Shown here one piece after another: positions 1-11,726 of a stretch of 64,000 nucleotides of DNA (the first letter of the stretch is position 1; the number at the start of each line of letters is the position of its first letter). The DNA lies in contig NZ_WWDL01000016.1 of assembly GCF_009848505.1 (NCBI RefSeq), forward strand, positions 1 to 64,000. The letters are read 5' to 3'. The position numbers and the translations under genes are program-made. The DNA is from Muricoccus harenae (GTDB lineage: Bacteria; Pseudomonadota; Alphaproteobacteria; Acetobacterales; Acetobacteraceae). The notes under the pieces are model-generated. The model saw only the letters and a list, made by a program, of their open reading frames with translations. It was not told where the DNA came from and did no database searches.

Positions 1-1
1 G

Positions 2-115
2 GAAAGCTACGACGACATCGTCGATGCATGCTGCCACGCCTGGTCCGCCCTGATGAGCACGCCAAAGCAGATCGCCTCTATCACGCGTCGCTCCTGGGCA
101 CAGGTCAAACTCTGA
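2..115 (+). mobile_element. C-terminal fragment of an IS630-family transposase, cut by the window edge
   Basis: The first 37 codons of the window form the end of an open frame that stops with TGA at 113-115. The peptide reads ESYDDIVDACCHAW, followed by a segment ending SWAQVKL. Transposases of the IS630 family (DDE type) characteristically end this way, with a DACxxAWxxL helix and a terminal SxxRxWA motif. The catalytic core lies left of the window, so intactness cannot be judged. The right end of the element should fall within a few tens of bases of the stop, but I cannot identify the terminal repeat without the left end. Confidence 0.7.
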
Positions 116-289
116 GGCGGTTGGTATAAGCTGCGATCCCGCGGGACCGAGGCTTGCCTGAATCTCGGCCTTGCTCTGGTTCATGGCAGTCCGAATGCGA
201 TGCCGGAAGGGAATGGCCGTTCTGGCCGGGCCGGAGTCAGGCGTCGGCAGGCCGGGCGATTCCTCCGGTAACTTGAACGCGGAAGGGCA

Positions 290-313
290 GGCCGCTGCAA
301 GACCGCAGCGGCC
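290..313 (-). terminator. secA: Hairpin downstream of secA, possible terminator
   Basis: The arms GGCCGCTGC and GCAGCGGCC pair perfectly over 9 bp around a 6-nt loop, 28 bases beyond the secA stop. No clear U-tract follows on the minus strand, so this is a structural candidate only. The rest of the 116-340 gap holds nothing else I recognise. Confidence 0.4.
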
Positions 314-340
314 CGGCCCGCAGGCGGGAAGGGCGTGCCC

Positions 341-3070
<2,730 letters not shown>

Positions 3071-3366
3071 CGGGTCGGGTGGTCTCCGGGGCATCGCCGG
3101 GTGGGCATTGCCTGCGGCCGCCACCAAGGGACCGCGGCGCGGCCAGCAGGAAGGGGGCCGGACAGGGCCCAGCGTGCAGGGGGAGAGATAGGCAAGGGGG
3201 GGCGGCGGGTCAACGAAAGCCGGTGCTGCCCGCCGGCCCGCCCCCGCGATGGCCGCCATGCGGTCGGCTTTGTGATGGCCCTGGCAGTGCCAGGAGCGGT
3301 GCCCGCCTTGTGAGGGAGCCACCGCTCGGCCATCTTGCGACCCCTTCCGCCGAGGCTTCCCCCAAG
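3071..3366. promoter_or_regulatory. Divergent secA/ppiC intergenic region with an inverted repeat
   Basis: These 296 bases separate two divergent genes, so both promoters should lie here. The one clear symmetric element is CCTGGCA-g-TGCCAGG at 3280-3294, two perfect 7-bp arms around one base. No convincing -35/-10 pair stands out in this GC-rich stretch. Confidence 0.4.
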
Positions 3367-4380
3367 ATGCGCCGCCTTCTGCTCTCCACCGCTTCCGTTC
3401 CGGCCCTGCTGCTCTCGGCCGGCCTCGCCTTCGCTCAGGCTCCGGCGCGCCCCCCCGCCGCCCCGTCCCCTGCAAGCCCGGCCCCTGCAAGCCCGTCCCC
3501 TGCAAGCCCGGCGCCTGCGAGCCCAGCCCCGGCTGCCCCTGCCCAGGCCGCGAATCCCCAGCCGGCAGACCCGGTGGTGGCGCGGGTGGATGGCCAGGAG
3601 ATTCGCCTGTCGGACGTGCGGGAGGCCGCCGGCCAGCTGCCCGACGAGTTGAAGAACGCCCCGCCGGCCATGCTCTACCCGCTGATCGTCGACCAGCTGG
3701 TGGCCCAGAAGGCCCTGGTCGCCAAGGCCCGCGCCGAGGGGCTGGAGCGTGACCCGGAGGTGCAGCGCCGCATCGCTCGCGCCACCGACCAGGAGCTGCA
3801 GCAGGCGCTGCTCCGCCGTGAGGTAGCCCCGGCCCTGACCGAGCAGGCCCTGCGCCAGCGCTATGAGAGTGGCGCCTCCACCCGTCAGGGCGAGGAGGAG
3901 ATCCACGCCCGCCACATCCTGGTGCCCACCGAGACCGCGGCCCGCGAGGCGCTGGAGGAGGTCCGCAAGCCCGGCGCTGACTTCGCCGAGGTGGCCAAGC
4001 GCCGCTCCACCGGCCCCGGCGCCCAACAGGGCGGCGATCTCGGCTTCTTCAAGAAGTCCGACATGATCCCCGAATTCGCTGAGGCCGCCTTCGCCCTTCA
4101 GCCGGGCCAGATCATCGCGGAACCGGTGCAGACCCCCTTCGGCTGGCATGTCATCAAGGTGGAAGCCCGCCGCACCGCACCCCCCGCCAGCTTCGAGGAC
4201 AGCCAGGAGGCGCTGCGCCAGGCCGCCTTCGAGGAGAGCGTGAATGCCGCCGTGGAGCGCATCCGCGGCGCGGCGACGGTGGAGCGCTTCAACATGGATG
4301 GTTCGCCGCAGCGCAGTCCCAGCCTGATGGACGGCGCCTCCCCGCCCGCGGCCGCGCCGGCCCCGGCGCAGCGGCGCTGA
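3367..4380 (+). CDS. Parvulin-type peptidyl-prolyl cis-trans isomerase, secreted
   Basis: This is a predicted periplasmic folding factor of the PpiC/SurA/PrsA type, 337 residues long. A signal peptide ([19 protein letters not shown], then LAFAQA) is followed by an Ala/Pro/Ser-rich linker built from 15-bp DNA repeats. A SurA-like helical region follows, then a parvulin domain with [16 protein letters not shown] and PFGWHVIKV motifs. The start was placed at the ATG that begins the signal peptide; longer readings extend into the intergenic region. It lies 11 bases before argJ and is probably cotranscribed with it. Divergent secA suggests shared supply of the export pathway. The exact client range cannot be read from sequence. 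Confidence 0.93.
   Translation: MRRLLLSTASVPALLLSAGLAFAQAPARPPAAPSPASPAPASPSPASPAPASPAPAAPAQAANPQPADPVVARVDGQEIRLSDVREAAGQLPDELKNAPPAMLYPLIVDQLVAQKALVAKARAEGLERDPEVQRRIARATDQELQQALLRREVAPALTEQALRQRYESGASTRQGEEEIHARHILVPTETAAREALEEVRKPGADFAEVAKRRSTGPGAQQGGDLGFFKKSDMIPEFAEAAFALQPGQIIAEPVQTPFGWHVIKVEARRTAPPASFEDSQEALRQAAFEESVNAAVERIRGAATVERFNMDGSPQRSPSLMDGASPPAAAPAPAQRR
3466..3540 (+). repeat. Five tandem 15-bp units encoding the Ala/Pro/Ser linker of the isomerase
   Basis: Units of the type TCCCCTGCAAGCCCG or GCCCCTGCAAGCCCG recur in register at 3466, 3481 and 3496, with diverged copies at 3511 and 3526. Each encodes five residues of the PASPA type. The near identity of the first three copies implies recent slippage or duplication. 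Confidence 0.85.
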
Positions 4381-4391
4381 GGGAGGCAGCC

Positions 4392-5627
4392 ATGGCCAAG
4401 GACATCCCCGTCTCCCCGCTCAAGGTCGAGCTTCCGCCGCTGCCGCCGCTGAAGGGCGTGCGCCTCGGGGTGGCGGCGGCCGGGCTGCGCTACCAGGGGC
4501 GGCCGGACGTGATGATGATGGAATTCGCCCCCGGTACGACCGTCGCGGGCGTCTTCACCAGCAACAAATGCCCGGGCGCCCCGGTGGACTGGTGCCGCGC
4601 CGCCCTGAAGGGCGAGGCGGCGCGGGCCCTGGTGGTGAACGCCGGCAATGCGAATGTCTTCACCGGCCGCGCCGGGGTGGAGACGGTGGAGGCCACTGCC
4701 GCCGCGGCCGCGGCCCTGGTGGGCTCCAAGCCCTCCGAGGTGTTCCTGGCCAGCACGGGCGTGATCGGCCAGGTGATGCCGCATGACAAGCTGACGGCGG
4801 CACTGCCGGCGCTGCATGCCAGCCTGAAGGAGAATGGCTGGGCCGATGCCGCGCGCGGCATCATGACCACCGACACCTTCCCCAAGGCCTGCGCCCGCAC
4901 TGCCACCATCCACGGTACGAAGGTGATCATCGCCGGTATCGCGAAGGGCAGCGGCATGGTCGCGCCCGATATGGCGACCATGCTGTGCTTCGTGGCGACG
5001 GATGCCGCCATTCCTGCCGCCGCGCTGCAGTCCGCGCTGCGCAAGGGTGTGGAGGCCAGCTTCAACCGTACCACTGTCGACAGTGACACCTCCACCAGCG
5101 ACACCGTCCTGCTCTTCGCCACCGGCCAGGCGCAGCATGATCGCGTCTCCCCCCTCTCGGCCTCGGCCCTGGGAGATTTCCAGACCCAGCTGAACGCGCT
5201 GCTGCTCGACCTCGCGCTGCAGGTGGTGCGGGACGGGGAGGGAGCGCAGAAGCTCATCAAGGTGGAGGTGAAGGGCGCCGTCTCCGACAGCTCGGCCAAG
5301 CGCATCGGCATGGCCATCGCCAACTCGCCGCTGGTGAAGACGGCCATCGCCGGCGAGGACGCCAACTGGGGCCGCATCGTCATGGCGGTGGGCAAGGCGG
5401 GCGAGCCGGCCGACCGGGACCGTCTCTCGGTTGCCGTGGGCGGCACCTGGATGGCGAAGGATGGCGGCGTGGTCGATGGCTATGACGAGGCGCCGGTCGT
5501 CGAGCACATGAAGGGCCGCGAGATCGACATCGCGGTTGATCTCGGCCTCGGCAAGGGTGAGTCCACGGTTTGGACCTGCGACCTGACCCATGGCTACATC
5601 GATATCAACGGCTCCTACAGGTCCTGA
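4392..5627 (+). CDS. argJ: Bifunctional glutamate N-acetyltransferase / amino-acid acetyltransferase ArgJ
   Basis: ArgJ transfers acetyl from N-acetylornithine to glutamate and so recycles acetyl in arginine synthesis; bifunctional forms also use acetyl-CoA. The 411-residue protein has the self-cleavage site in the motif MATMLCF. Thr196 is the expected nucleophile and the first residue of the beta chain. Conserved NAGNAN and KGSGMVAPDM segments are present. The start is set by a good ribosome site, GGGAGG, five bases before the ATG. It follows the parvulin gene by 11 bases. Whether this copy is bifunctional depends on whether argA exists elsewhere. Confidence 0.97.
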   Translation: MAKDIPVSPLKVELPPLPPLKGVRLGVAAAGLRYQGRPDVMMMEFAPGTTVAGVFTSNKCPGAPVDWCRAALKGEAARALVVNAGNANVFTGRAGVETVEATAAAAAALVGSKPSEVFLASTGVIGQVMPHDKLTAALPALHASLKENGWADAARGIMTTDTFPKACARTATIHGTKVIIAGIAKGSGMVAPDMATMLCFVATDAAIPAAALQSALRKGVEASFNRTTVDSDTSTSDTVLLFATGQAQHDRVSPLSASALGDFQTQLNALLLDLALQVVRDGEGAQKLIKVEVKGAVSDSSAKRIGMAIANSPLVKTAIAGEDANWGRIVMAVGKAGEPADRDRLSVAVGGTWMAKDGGVVDGYDEAPVVEHMKGREIDIAVDLGLGKGESTVWTCDLTHGYIDINGSYRS

Positions 5628-5660
5628 CCAGCGGCCCTGCGCGGTGAGGGCTGGCTGATG

Positions 5661-5671
5661 CCCCCCCCCCC
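5661..5671 (+). repeat. Run of 11 C residues in the argJ-kinase gap
   Basis: Eleven consecutive C occur 33 bases after the argJ stop. They are followed by a GC-rich partial hairpin (GGCC-cggctt-GGCC). The run is intergenic. It may act with the hairpin as a weak terminator, but no T-tract follows. Confidence 0.6.
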
Positions 5672-5762
5672 GGCCCGGCTTGGCCGGCGGGGCACACGCC
5701 ATAGGGGCATGGACGGTAGATGGCTCTCGTGTGAGTAGGCATGGGCGGCCGCCACCCCTAGA

Positions 5763-7628
5763 ATGGATCTTCCCATTTGCCGGAAGGTCAGGTCCCCAGG
5801 ACGTGTCCTCGTGAGTGCTTCCCGTGGGAATCGCCCCGCCGTCGAACCAGGGCAGTCCGGCCTGCGCAGGCTGCTCCGGCATCACCTGGCGCGGGCAGGC
5901 CGCTCCCTGCGGGGGCTCACGAGCGACGAGCCCTCCATCCGCACCAGGCTGGTCGTGCTGGTGCTTTCGGTGGTCAGCCCAGCGGTCCTGGTCCTGGCCC
6001 TCACCACGCTCCAGGCATGGCACAGCGGGCGCGGTGCCACGGAGCGCGCCCTGCTCGCTCGCGCCCAGGCGGTGGCGGCCGCAGTCGCGAGGGAGATCGA
6101 CCTCGCGCGCGTCACGCTGCAGGTGCTCGCGACCTCACCCTTCCTTGCCAGCGGCGATTTCGGGGGCTTCCACCGCCAGATCGCCACCCTTCCCCCTCCG
6201 GCGAGCGCCCGCATCCTGCTGACGGATGCCAGTGGACAGACCCTGGTCAACTCCCGCCTGCCCTATGGCACGGTACTGCCGCCCCGGGCCAATTTCGAAA
6301 GGGTCGCCCGGGTCTTCCAGACCGGCGAGGCGCAGGTATCGGACTTGTACACGGGGCGCGCCACGCGCGAACCGCTCGTGGCGATCGACGTGCCTGCCCG
6401 GGACGCGGCGGGGCGGATCACCCATGCCCTGTCGATGATCCTCGGGGCGCAGGTGGTCAGCGGGGTGCTTCAAAAGCAGAACCTTCCATCCAGCTGGACC
6501 GCAACGGTGCTGGACCGTCAGGGCGTGCTGGTCGGCTGGTCGCGCGCCGCCGAGCGCTTCGTCGGCCGGGAGGCCACGCCCGCATCGCTGGCGGCGATCG
6601 CCGCCGGCACGAATCCGTTCTCCAGTGTCACGCAGGAAGGAGCGGATGTTCGCGGCGCCGATGCCGCCATCTTCGAAACCGGCTGGACGGCGGTCGTCGT
6701 CGTGACCCAAGCCGAGCTGGATGCGCCATTGCGCACCTCGGTGCTGATGGTCGCGCTCGGAAGCAGCCTCCTGCTCCTGCTCGGCCTGATCTCGGCGACA
6801 TGGCATGCTAACCGCATCGGCCACTCGGTCCTTGCTCTGGCCGAGGGTGCCGCCGCGCTCGGACACAGCGCCATGCCGCGGCCCGCGCCGCGGGGCGTGC
6901 GGGAGGCGACCCGCGCGAGCGTCGCCCTGCGCCGCGCCGCCCGGAGCCTTGCGCGGCGTGGGCACGAACGCGACATCGCCGAGCGCCGGCGCAGCCTGGT
7001 GGTGGCCGAGCTGAACCACCGTGTGAAGAACATGCTGGCGACGGTGCAGGCCATCGCCGCCCAAACGCTGCGTGCGACGGGTGGCGACCCCGCCCGCTTC
7101 ATCGAGGCGCTCACCGCGAGGCTCAAGGCCCTGGCCAGGGCGCATGACCTGCTGACGAGCAATGCCTGGGAGGACATGGAGCTCAGCACGGTGGTGAAGG
7201 CCGCGCTTGCGCCCTGGCTTGCCCCCACGCAGGACGGGAAGCCGCCCGCCGTCTCGGTCCGCTGCACCTGCGGATTCGCGCTGAACCTCCGGCCGCTCCA
7301 GGCGCAGGCCCTCGTCCTGGCCTTGCACGAGCTCGCCACGAATGCGGCCAAGTACGGCGCGCTCTCACGGCCCGGCGGTCAGGTGGAGGTCTGGTGCGGC
7401 CCGGGGGAGGACGGAATGGCCGGTCTCCGCTGGATTGAGTCCGGCGGGCCGCGGATCGAGGCGTCGCCGGAACGGCGCGGCTTCGGAACGCGGCTGCTGG
7501 AACGGGGGCTGGCGCGCGACCTGGGGAGTGGCGCCAGCGTCGAACTGCGCTTCGAGCCCGGGGGGCTGCACGCCTTCGTGCGCTTCCCTCCGGGAGCCGC
7601 CGCGCGCAGGACGCTCGAGCAGGTCTGA
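5763..7628 (+). CDS. Membrane sensor histidine kinase of the HWE/HisKA_2 type
   Basis: This is a predicted two-component sensor of 621 residues. A first membrane helix lies near residues 61-85. An extracytoplasmic region of about 240 residues resembles Cache-type sensors, and a second helix lies near 326-350. The dimerisation/phosphoacceptor box ELNHRVKNMLATVQAIA has His419 as the likely phosphorylated residue. This box and the ATP-binding domain (ELATNAAKYGALS, GFGTRLL) are typical of HWE kinases. No response regulator adjoins it, so it appears orphan. The ATG start lacks a strong ribosome site, and an in-frame GTG at codon 17 is possible. The ligand is unknown. Confidence 0.88.
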   Translation: MDLPICRKVRSPGRVLVSASRGNRPAVEPGQSGLRRLLRHHLARAGRSLRGLTSDEPSIRTRLVVLVLSVVSPAVLVLALTTLQAWHSGRGATERALLARAQAVAAAVAREIDLARVTLQVLATSPFLASGDFGGFHRQIATLPPPASARILLTDASGQTLVNSRLPYGTVLPPRANFERVARVFQTGEAQVSDLYTGRATREPLVAIDVPARDAAGRITHALSMILGAQVVSGVLQKQNLPSSWTATVLDRQGVLVGWSRAAERFVGREATPASLAAIAAGTNPFSSVTQEGADVRGADAAIFETGWTAVVVVTQAELDAPLRTSVLMVALGSSLLLLLGLISATWHANRIGHSVLALAEGAAALGHSAMPRPAPRGVREATRASVALRRAARSLARRGHERDIAERRRSLVVAELNHRVKNMLATVQAIAAQTLRATGGDPARFIEALTARLKALARAHDLLTSNAWEDMELSTVVKAALAPWLAPTQDGKPPAVSVRCTCGFALNLRPLQAQALVLALHELATNAAKYGALSRPGGQVEVWCGPGEDGMAGLRWIESGGPRIEASPERRGFGTRLLERGLARDLGSGASVELRFEPGGLHAFVRFPPGAAARRTLEQV

Positions 7629-7770
7629 CAAATCGCCCTGGGCAGTCTGCACGCTGGCACGCAGGAAATCCCCGCGCCTCAGCGCCTGGGAAAGCAGTTC
7701 GTCAGGCTGGCATAGGGTCGCGGCCGTCGGAGGCGGTGTCGAATGACAGGATGAGGGGAGGCGCGGTCCC

Positions 7771-8940
7771 TCAGCCCCTCAGCCAGCGCCGCAGCCGCGC
7801 CGGGGCCTCCGCCATATCGGCCTCAGGCCCGCAATAGCTGAAGCGCACGAAACGGGCACCGCGATCCGGATCAAAATCGACGCCCGGCGTCGCGGCAATT
7901 CCGGCCTCCGCCAGCATGCGCGCGCAGAATTCCGGGCTGTCATTCGTCAGATACCCGACATCGGCCCAGATGTAGAAGGCGCCATCCGCTGCGGCGATGC
8001 GCTCGAAGCCCGCCTCGGGCAGCCCGGCCAGCAGCAGGTCGCGGGAGCGGCGATAGGTGGCGCGATTCGCCTCCAGCTCCTCGGTGCAGTCGAGCGCGGC
8101 CTCGGCGGCCACCTGCGCGACATGCGGCGCGGAGATGAACATGTTCTGCGCCAGCCGCTCCACCGGTCGGACCAGTTCCTCCGGCAGCACGAGCCAGCCG
8201 ACGCGCCAGCCGGTCATCGAGAAATACTTGGAGAAGCTGTTCACCACGATGGCGCTCGGCGAATGCGCCGCCGCCGTCGCCTCTACCGTGCCGTAGGACA
8301 GCCCGTGATAGATCTCGTCCGAGATCAGCCGCACGCCGTTCCCGTGACACCAGCGCGCGATGGCGGCCAGCTCCTCCGGCGCCAGCATGGTGCCGGCGGG
8401 GTTGCAGGGGCTGGCGACGATCAGCCCGGCCGGGCGCGGGTCCAGCGCCTCGAGCATCGCGACGGTCGGCTGAAAGCGCGTTGAGGCATCGCAGGGAAGC
8501 AGCTGCGGCACCATGCCGAGCGCCGTCAGGATATTCGCATAGGGCGGGTAGTAGGGTGCGGCCATCGCCACCCTATCCCCGGCATCGAAGGCCGCCAGGA
8601 AGGCGAGGGGGAAGGCGCCGGAAGCGCCCACGGTCACCGCGATCCGCTCCGCCGGCACCACCGCGCCGTAATGCTCCGCGTAACGCTGCGCGATCCGCTC
8701 ACGCAAGGATCGCAGTCCGAAGGCTTCAGTATAGCCCATGGGATGGCCGTCCCGCAAGGCGCGGATGGCTGCCTCGGCGGCGCCGCGCGGGGCGCCGGTG
8801 CCGGGCTGCCCCACCTCCATCCGCAGGATGCCCGGCTGGCCGGGCGGAATGGCCGCGGCGCGCGCATTGGCGGCCGCGATCACGTCCATCACGAGAAAGG
8901 CGGGGGCGTTCGCGCCCCGCCCCACCTTCAGCCCCGGCAA
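7771..8940 (-). CDS. Pyridoxal-phosphate-dependent class I/II aminotransferase
   Basis: This is a fold-type I aminotransferase. It shows MEVGQPGTGAPRGAA near the N terminus, the cofactor-loop VGASGAF, SPCNPAGTML, and the lysine-bearing NSFSKYFSMTGWRVGW. Conserved residues upstream of the first ATG (APAFLVMDV) imply that translation starts before it. I therefore place the start at a TTG at 8940 (389 residues), one base past the stop of the upstream gene. GTG at 8925 and ATG at 8889 are alternatives. It lies directly after a gamma-glutamyltransferase-like gene and is probably in the same operon. The substrate cannot be assigned. Confidence 0.85.
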   Translation of the reverse strand: MPGLKVGRGANAPAFLVMDVIAAANARAAAIPPGQPGILRMEVGQPGTGAPRGAAEAAIRALRDGHPMGYTEAFGLRSLRERIAQRYAEHYGAVVPAERIAVTVGASGAFPLAFLAAFDAGDRVAMAAPYYPPYANILTALGMVPQLLPCDASTRFQPTVAMLEALDPRPAGLIVASPCNPAGTMLAPEELAAIARWCHGNGVRLISDEIYHGLSYGTVEATAAAHSPSAIVVNSFSKYFSMTGWRVGWLVLPEELVRPVERLAQNMFISAPHVAQVAAEAALDCTEELEANRATYRRSRDLLLAGLPEAGFERIAAADGAFYIWADVGYLTNDSPEFCARMLAEAGIAATPGVDFDPDRGARFVRFSYCGPEADMAEAPARLRRWLRG

Positions 8941-8941
8941 G

Positions 8942-10255
8942 TCAGTCGTTCCCGGTGGCCAGCCCGAAGCCGCGCGGATCCGCCACGGCCCGGCAGCCCG
9001 AGGCGGAGACGCCGCCCGGGCAGGAAACGGCCACGCCGCGCCCCGGTTCCGGCGCGCCGCTCTGCACCGCCTGCTCCAGCGGCGTGCGGCGCAGCAGGTT
9101 CCAGGCCGCCGGGCCACCCGCCGCCGTCGGGGCCGCGCCCTGGCCCGAGCCGGCGCCCGCATAGCGCATGGTCTTCACGCTGGTGTTCGCCACCAGGATC
9201 GCAGCGAGCGGGGGCGGCTGCACGCTGCCCAGACCTGGGGCCGCGGCGAGCAGGAAGCCCATGCCCGGCACCATGCGCCCGGTGCCGAAAAGGTTGTTCA
9301 GGGTGAAGGCGCAGGCCACCGCCCCACCGTCACGGTCCTGCACCGCCACCGTGGTGCTGGCGCCGAAGGTCCCGGGGAGCACCGGCACGGCCTGGCCGGA
9401 GGAGGCCGCACGGAAGGCGGCGAGCGTCGCCCCACCATCGACCGAGGCCGGGAACACCGAAAGCACGTCCGTGCCCAGGCGCTCCTGCACCGGCGGCACG
9501 GCCTGCGGCACGGCGGCGCGCATCTCGGCGACGGTCAGGAAACCGCCGGCGGCGGCGCTGCCTTCCTCCACCCGGCGGGCCAGGCCGCCCTGGTGGAAAT
9601 CGCCCACGCCGGCGGTGCGGATCTGGCCGAGGGTGGTGGCCAGCTCCTGCTGCACCAGCCGGGTGCCCTCGACGGGCGGGTTGCCGTTGGGCGCGAAGAC
9701 GGCGCGGGAGACGGGATCGGCCAGGAGGGGGCCGGAGACCGCCGCCAGATCAGCGGCGAAGGCACGGGAGACCTCGGTGCCGAAGCGGGCGATCTGCTCG
9801 GCCGGGGCCATGGCGGATTCGAAGGGCAGGCGGCCCTGGCGGGCGTGCAGGGCAAAGAGGCCACGGGCCATCATCGGAACCGCCGCCGGGCGGTCCGCCC
9901 CGCGCGGCACCGCTTCCCGGGCGCCCGGCTGGAAGAGGAAGGCCTCCACCTCGTTGCGGCGCGGATCATAGCCGAGGCAGGCGCCGCCGCCGCCGAGCCC
10001 GGCGCGGGAGGGAAGGGTGACTGACAGGGTGAAGCCCGCCGCCACCGCCGCATCCGCCGCCGAGCCGCCGGCCGAAAGGATGTCCCGCGCCACCTGGGCC
10101 GCGCGCGGCTCCTCAGCGGCCACATTGCCCAGGAAGCCGCGGACATAACCGGTCTGCCCCGGCTGGACCGAACTGCCGCCGCCCAGGAGGTTGCCCACCC
10201 GGTCCACGGTGGAGCAGCCGGCGAGCATCGCCATCGAAATCGCCATCATGGCCAT
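8942..10255 (-). CDS. Compact gamma-glutamyltransferase-like lipoprotein
   Basis: The product is a 437-residue member of the Ntn-hydrolase gamma-glutamyltranspeptidase family. It shows RAGLGGGGACLGYDP in the N-terminal part. It also shows STTVAVQDRDGGAVACAFT-LNNLFG, where the first Thr (about residue 301) aligns with the autoprocessing nucleophile. Canonical enzymes have about 560-580 residues, so this is a short form, mainly in the second subunit. A lipobox (MLAGC) near the start predicts a lipid-anchored protein. With the ATG used, the signal is only 14 residues and lacks basic residues. An upstream ATG at 10300 would add an arginine-rich n-region but would abut the divergent protease gene. 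Substrate unknown. Confidence 0.75.
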   Translation of the reverse strand: MAMMAISMAMLAGCSTVDRVGNLLGGGSSVQPGQTGYVRGFLGNVAAEEPRAAQVARDILSAGGSAADAAVAAGFTLSVTLPSRAGLGGGGACLGYDPRRNEVEAFLFQPGAREAVPRGADRPAAVPMMARGLFALHARQGRLPFESAMAPAEQIARFGTEVSRAFAADLAAVSGPLLADPVSRAVFAPNGNPPVEGTRLVQQELATTLGQIRTAGVGDFHQGGLARRVEEGSAAAGGFLTVAEMRAAVPQAVPPVQERLGTDVLSVFPASVDGGATLAAFRAASSGQAVPVLPGTFGASTTVAVQDRDGGAVACAFTLNNLFGTGRMVPGMGFLLAAAPGLGSVQPPPLAAILVANTSVKTMRYAGAGSGQGAAPTAAGGPAAWNLLRRTPLEQAVQSGAPEPGRGVAVSCPGGVSASGCRAVADPRGFGLATGND

Positions 10256-10298
10256 CCCGGCTGGTCTCCGGGGGGCTTGCCGGAATAGGGTGCCGCCC

Positions 10299-11726
10299 AT
10301 GCGGAAGCCGCTCGCGCTCGCCATCTGGTCCCGAACCATCCCTGCCGCCGTGCTCGTCATCGCCGCGTTCCTGGCACCGGCTACGGCACAGGCGCAAGAG
10401 GGCCGGGGCCCGATCGCCATCATCCGGGACGCGGAAACGGAAACCCTGGTCCGTTCGATGCTCGATCCGCTGCTCGCCACGGCGGGGGTGGACCGACGGC
10501 TGGTGGAGCTGACCCTGGTGAACAACCGGGCCATCAACGCCTTCGTCGCCCAGGGCAACCGGCTCTACATCCATACCGGCTTGATCCAGAAGGCGGATTC
10601 GGCCTCCGAGCTGGCCGGCGTCCTGGCCCATGAGGTCGGCCATATCGCCGGCGGCCACTTGGCGCGACTGCCGGAGGAGATGCGGCTGGCCATGCTCCGC
10701 TCCGTCGCGGCTATGCTGCTGGGGGCCGGGGCCGGGGTGGCGGCGCGCTCCTCCGATGCCGCCATGGGCATCATGATGGGCGGGCAGAGCAGCGCCATGG
10801 GCCAGTTCTACGCCTTCTCCCGCACCCAGGAGCAGGCGGCGGACGAGGCGGGGATGGTGTTCCTGCAGCGCCTCGGCTGGTCGGGGGAGGGGCTGGAGCG
10901 GCTGCTGCGCCGCCTGCTGGACCAGGAGCTTCTGGCCGTGGGCCGGCAGGATCCGTATTTCCGCACCCATCCGCTGTCGCGGGACCGGCTCGACTTCGTG
11001 CGGGAGCAGCGGGCGCGCGGCCGCGCCATGGGGGGCGACCTGCCGGCCTCCCTGGAGACGCGCTTCGCCATGGTGCGGGCCAAGCTGAACGGCTTCATCG
11101 ACGCGCCGGCCGCCAGCTGGCGCCGCTACCTGAACGATGAAAGCGCCCCCGCCCGCTATGCCCGGGCCGTCGCCCAGTACCGCTCCGGCCGAACCGATGC
11201 AGCGCTGGATATCCTGGAGCCGGTGATCCGCGAGCAGCCGGCCAATCCCTACCTGCTGGAATTCAAGGGCCAGATCCTCTTCGACGGTAGCCGCCCGCGC
11301 GAGGCGATCGCGCCGCTGGCCGCCGCCGTCCGCCTCGCGCCGAACGAGCCGCTGATCCGCCTCGCCTATGGCCGCGCGCTGCTGGATGGTGGGGACACCC
11401 CCGAATCCCTGCGCCTGGCCGTCTCCGAGCTGCAGGCGGCGGCGCGGCAGGATCGGGACAACGGCTTCATCTGGGCGCAGCTGGCCGCCGCCCATGCCCG
11501 GCGGAACGACCTGCCCAATGCCGAGCTGGCCCTGGCCGAGCAGGCGATGGCCGAGGGCGACACCGCCGAGGCCCGCTTCCGCGCCGCCCGTGCCGAGCGC
11601 GGCCTGCCTCCTGGCCCGGCCCGGCAACGGGCCTCGGACCTGCGGAATGCCGTGCACCGTGATAACCTGACCCGCGACGAGCGCCAGGCCGAAGACGAGC
11701 TTCGGCGAAGGAACAGAAATCGATGA
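10299..11726 (+). CDS. M48-family zinc metalloprotease with TPR region (BepA/YfgC-like)
   Basis: This is a periplasmic peptidase of 475 residues. A signal peptide (MRKPLALAIWSR...ATAQA) precedes the zinc motif HEVGH at residues 111-115. A glutamate in EQAADEAG is the likely third ligand. The C-terminal half is alpha-helical with TPR-like repeats. BepA-type enzymes degrade misassembled outer-membrane proteins, and that role is inferred here by similarity. The last four bases overlap the next start (ATGA), so it is translationally coupled to the DsbA-like gene. It is divergent from the lipoprotein gene with only about 43 bases between. Confidence 0.92.
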   Translation: MRKPLALAIWSRTIPAAVLVIAAFLAPATAQAQEGRGPIAIIRDAETETLVRSMLDPLLATAGVDRRLVELTLVNNRAINAFVAQGNRLYIHTGLIQKADSASELAGVLAHEVGHIAGGHLARLPEEMRLAMLRSVAAMLLGAGAGVAARSSDAAMGIMMGGQSSAMGQFYAFSRTQEQAADEAGMVFLQRLGWSGEGLERLLRRLLDQELLAVGRQDPYFRTHPLSRDRLDFVREQRARGRAMGGDLPASLETRFAMVRAKLNGFIDAPAASWRRYLNDESAPARYARAVAQYRSGRTDAALDILEPVIREQPANPYLLEFKGQILFDGSRPREAIAPLAAAVRLAPNEPLIRLAYGRALLDGGDTPESLRLAVSELQAAARQDRDNGFIWAQLAAAHARRNDLPNAELALAEQAMAEGDTAEARFRAARAERGLPPGPARQRASDLRNAVHRDNLTRDERQAEDELRRRNRNR

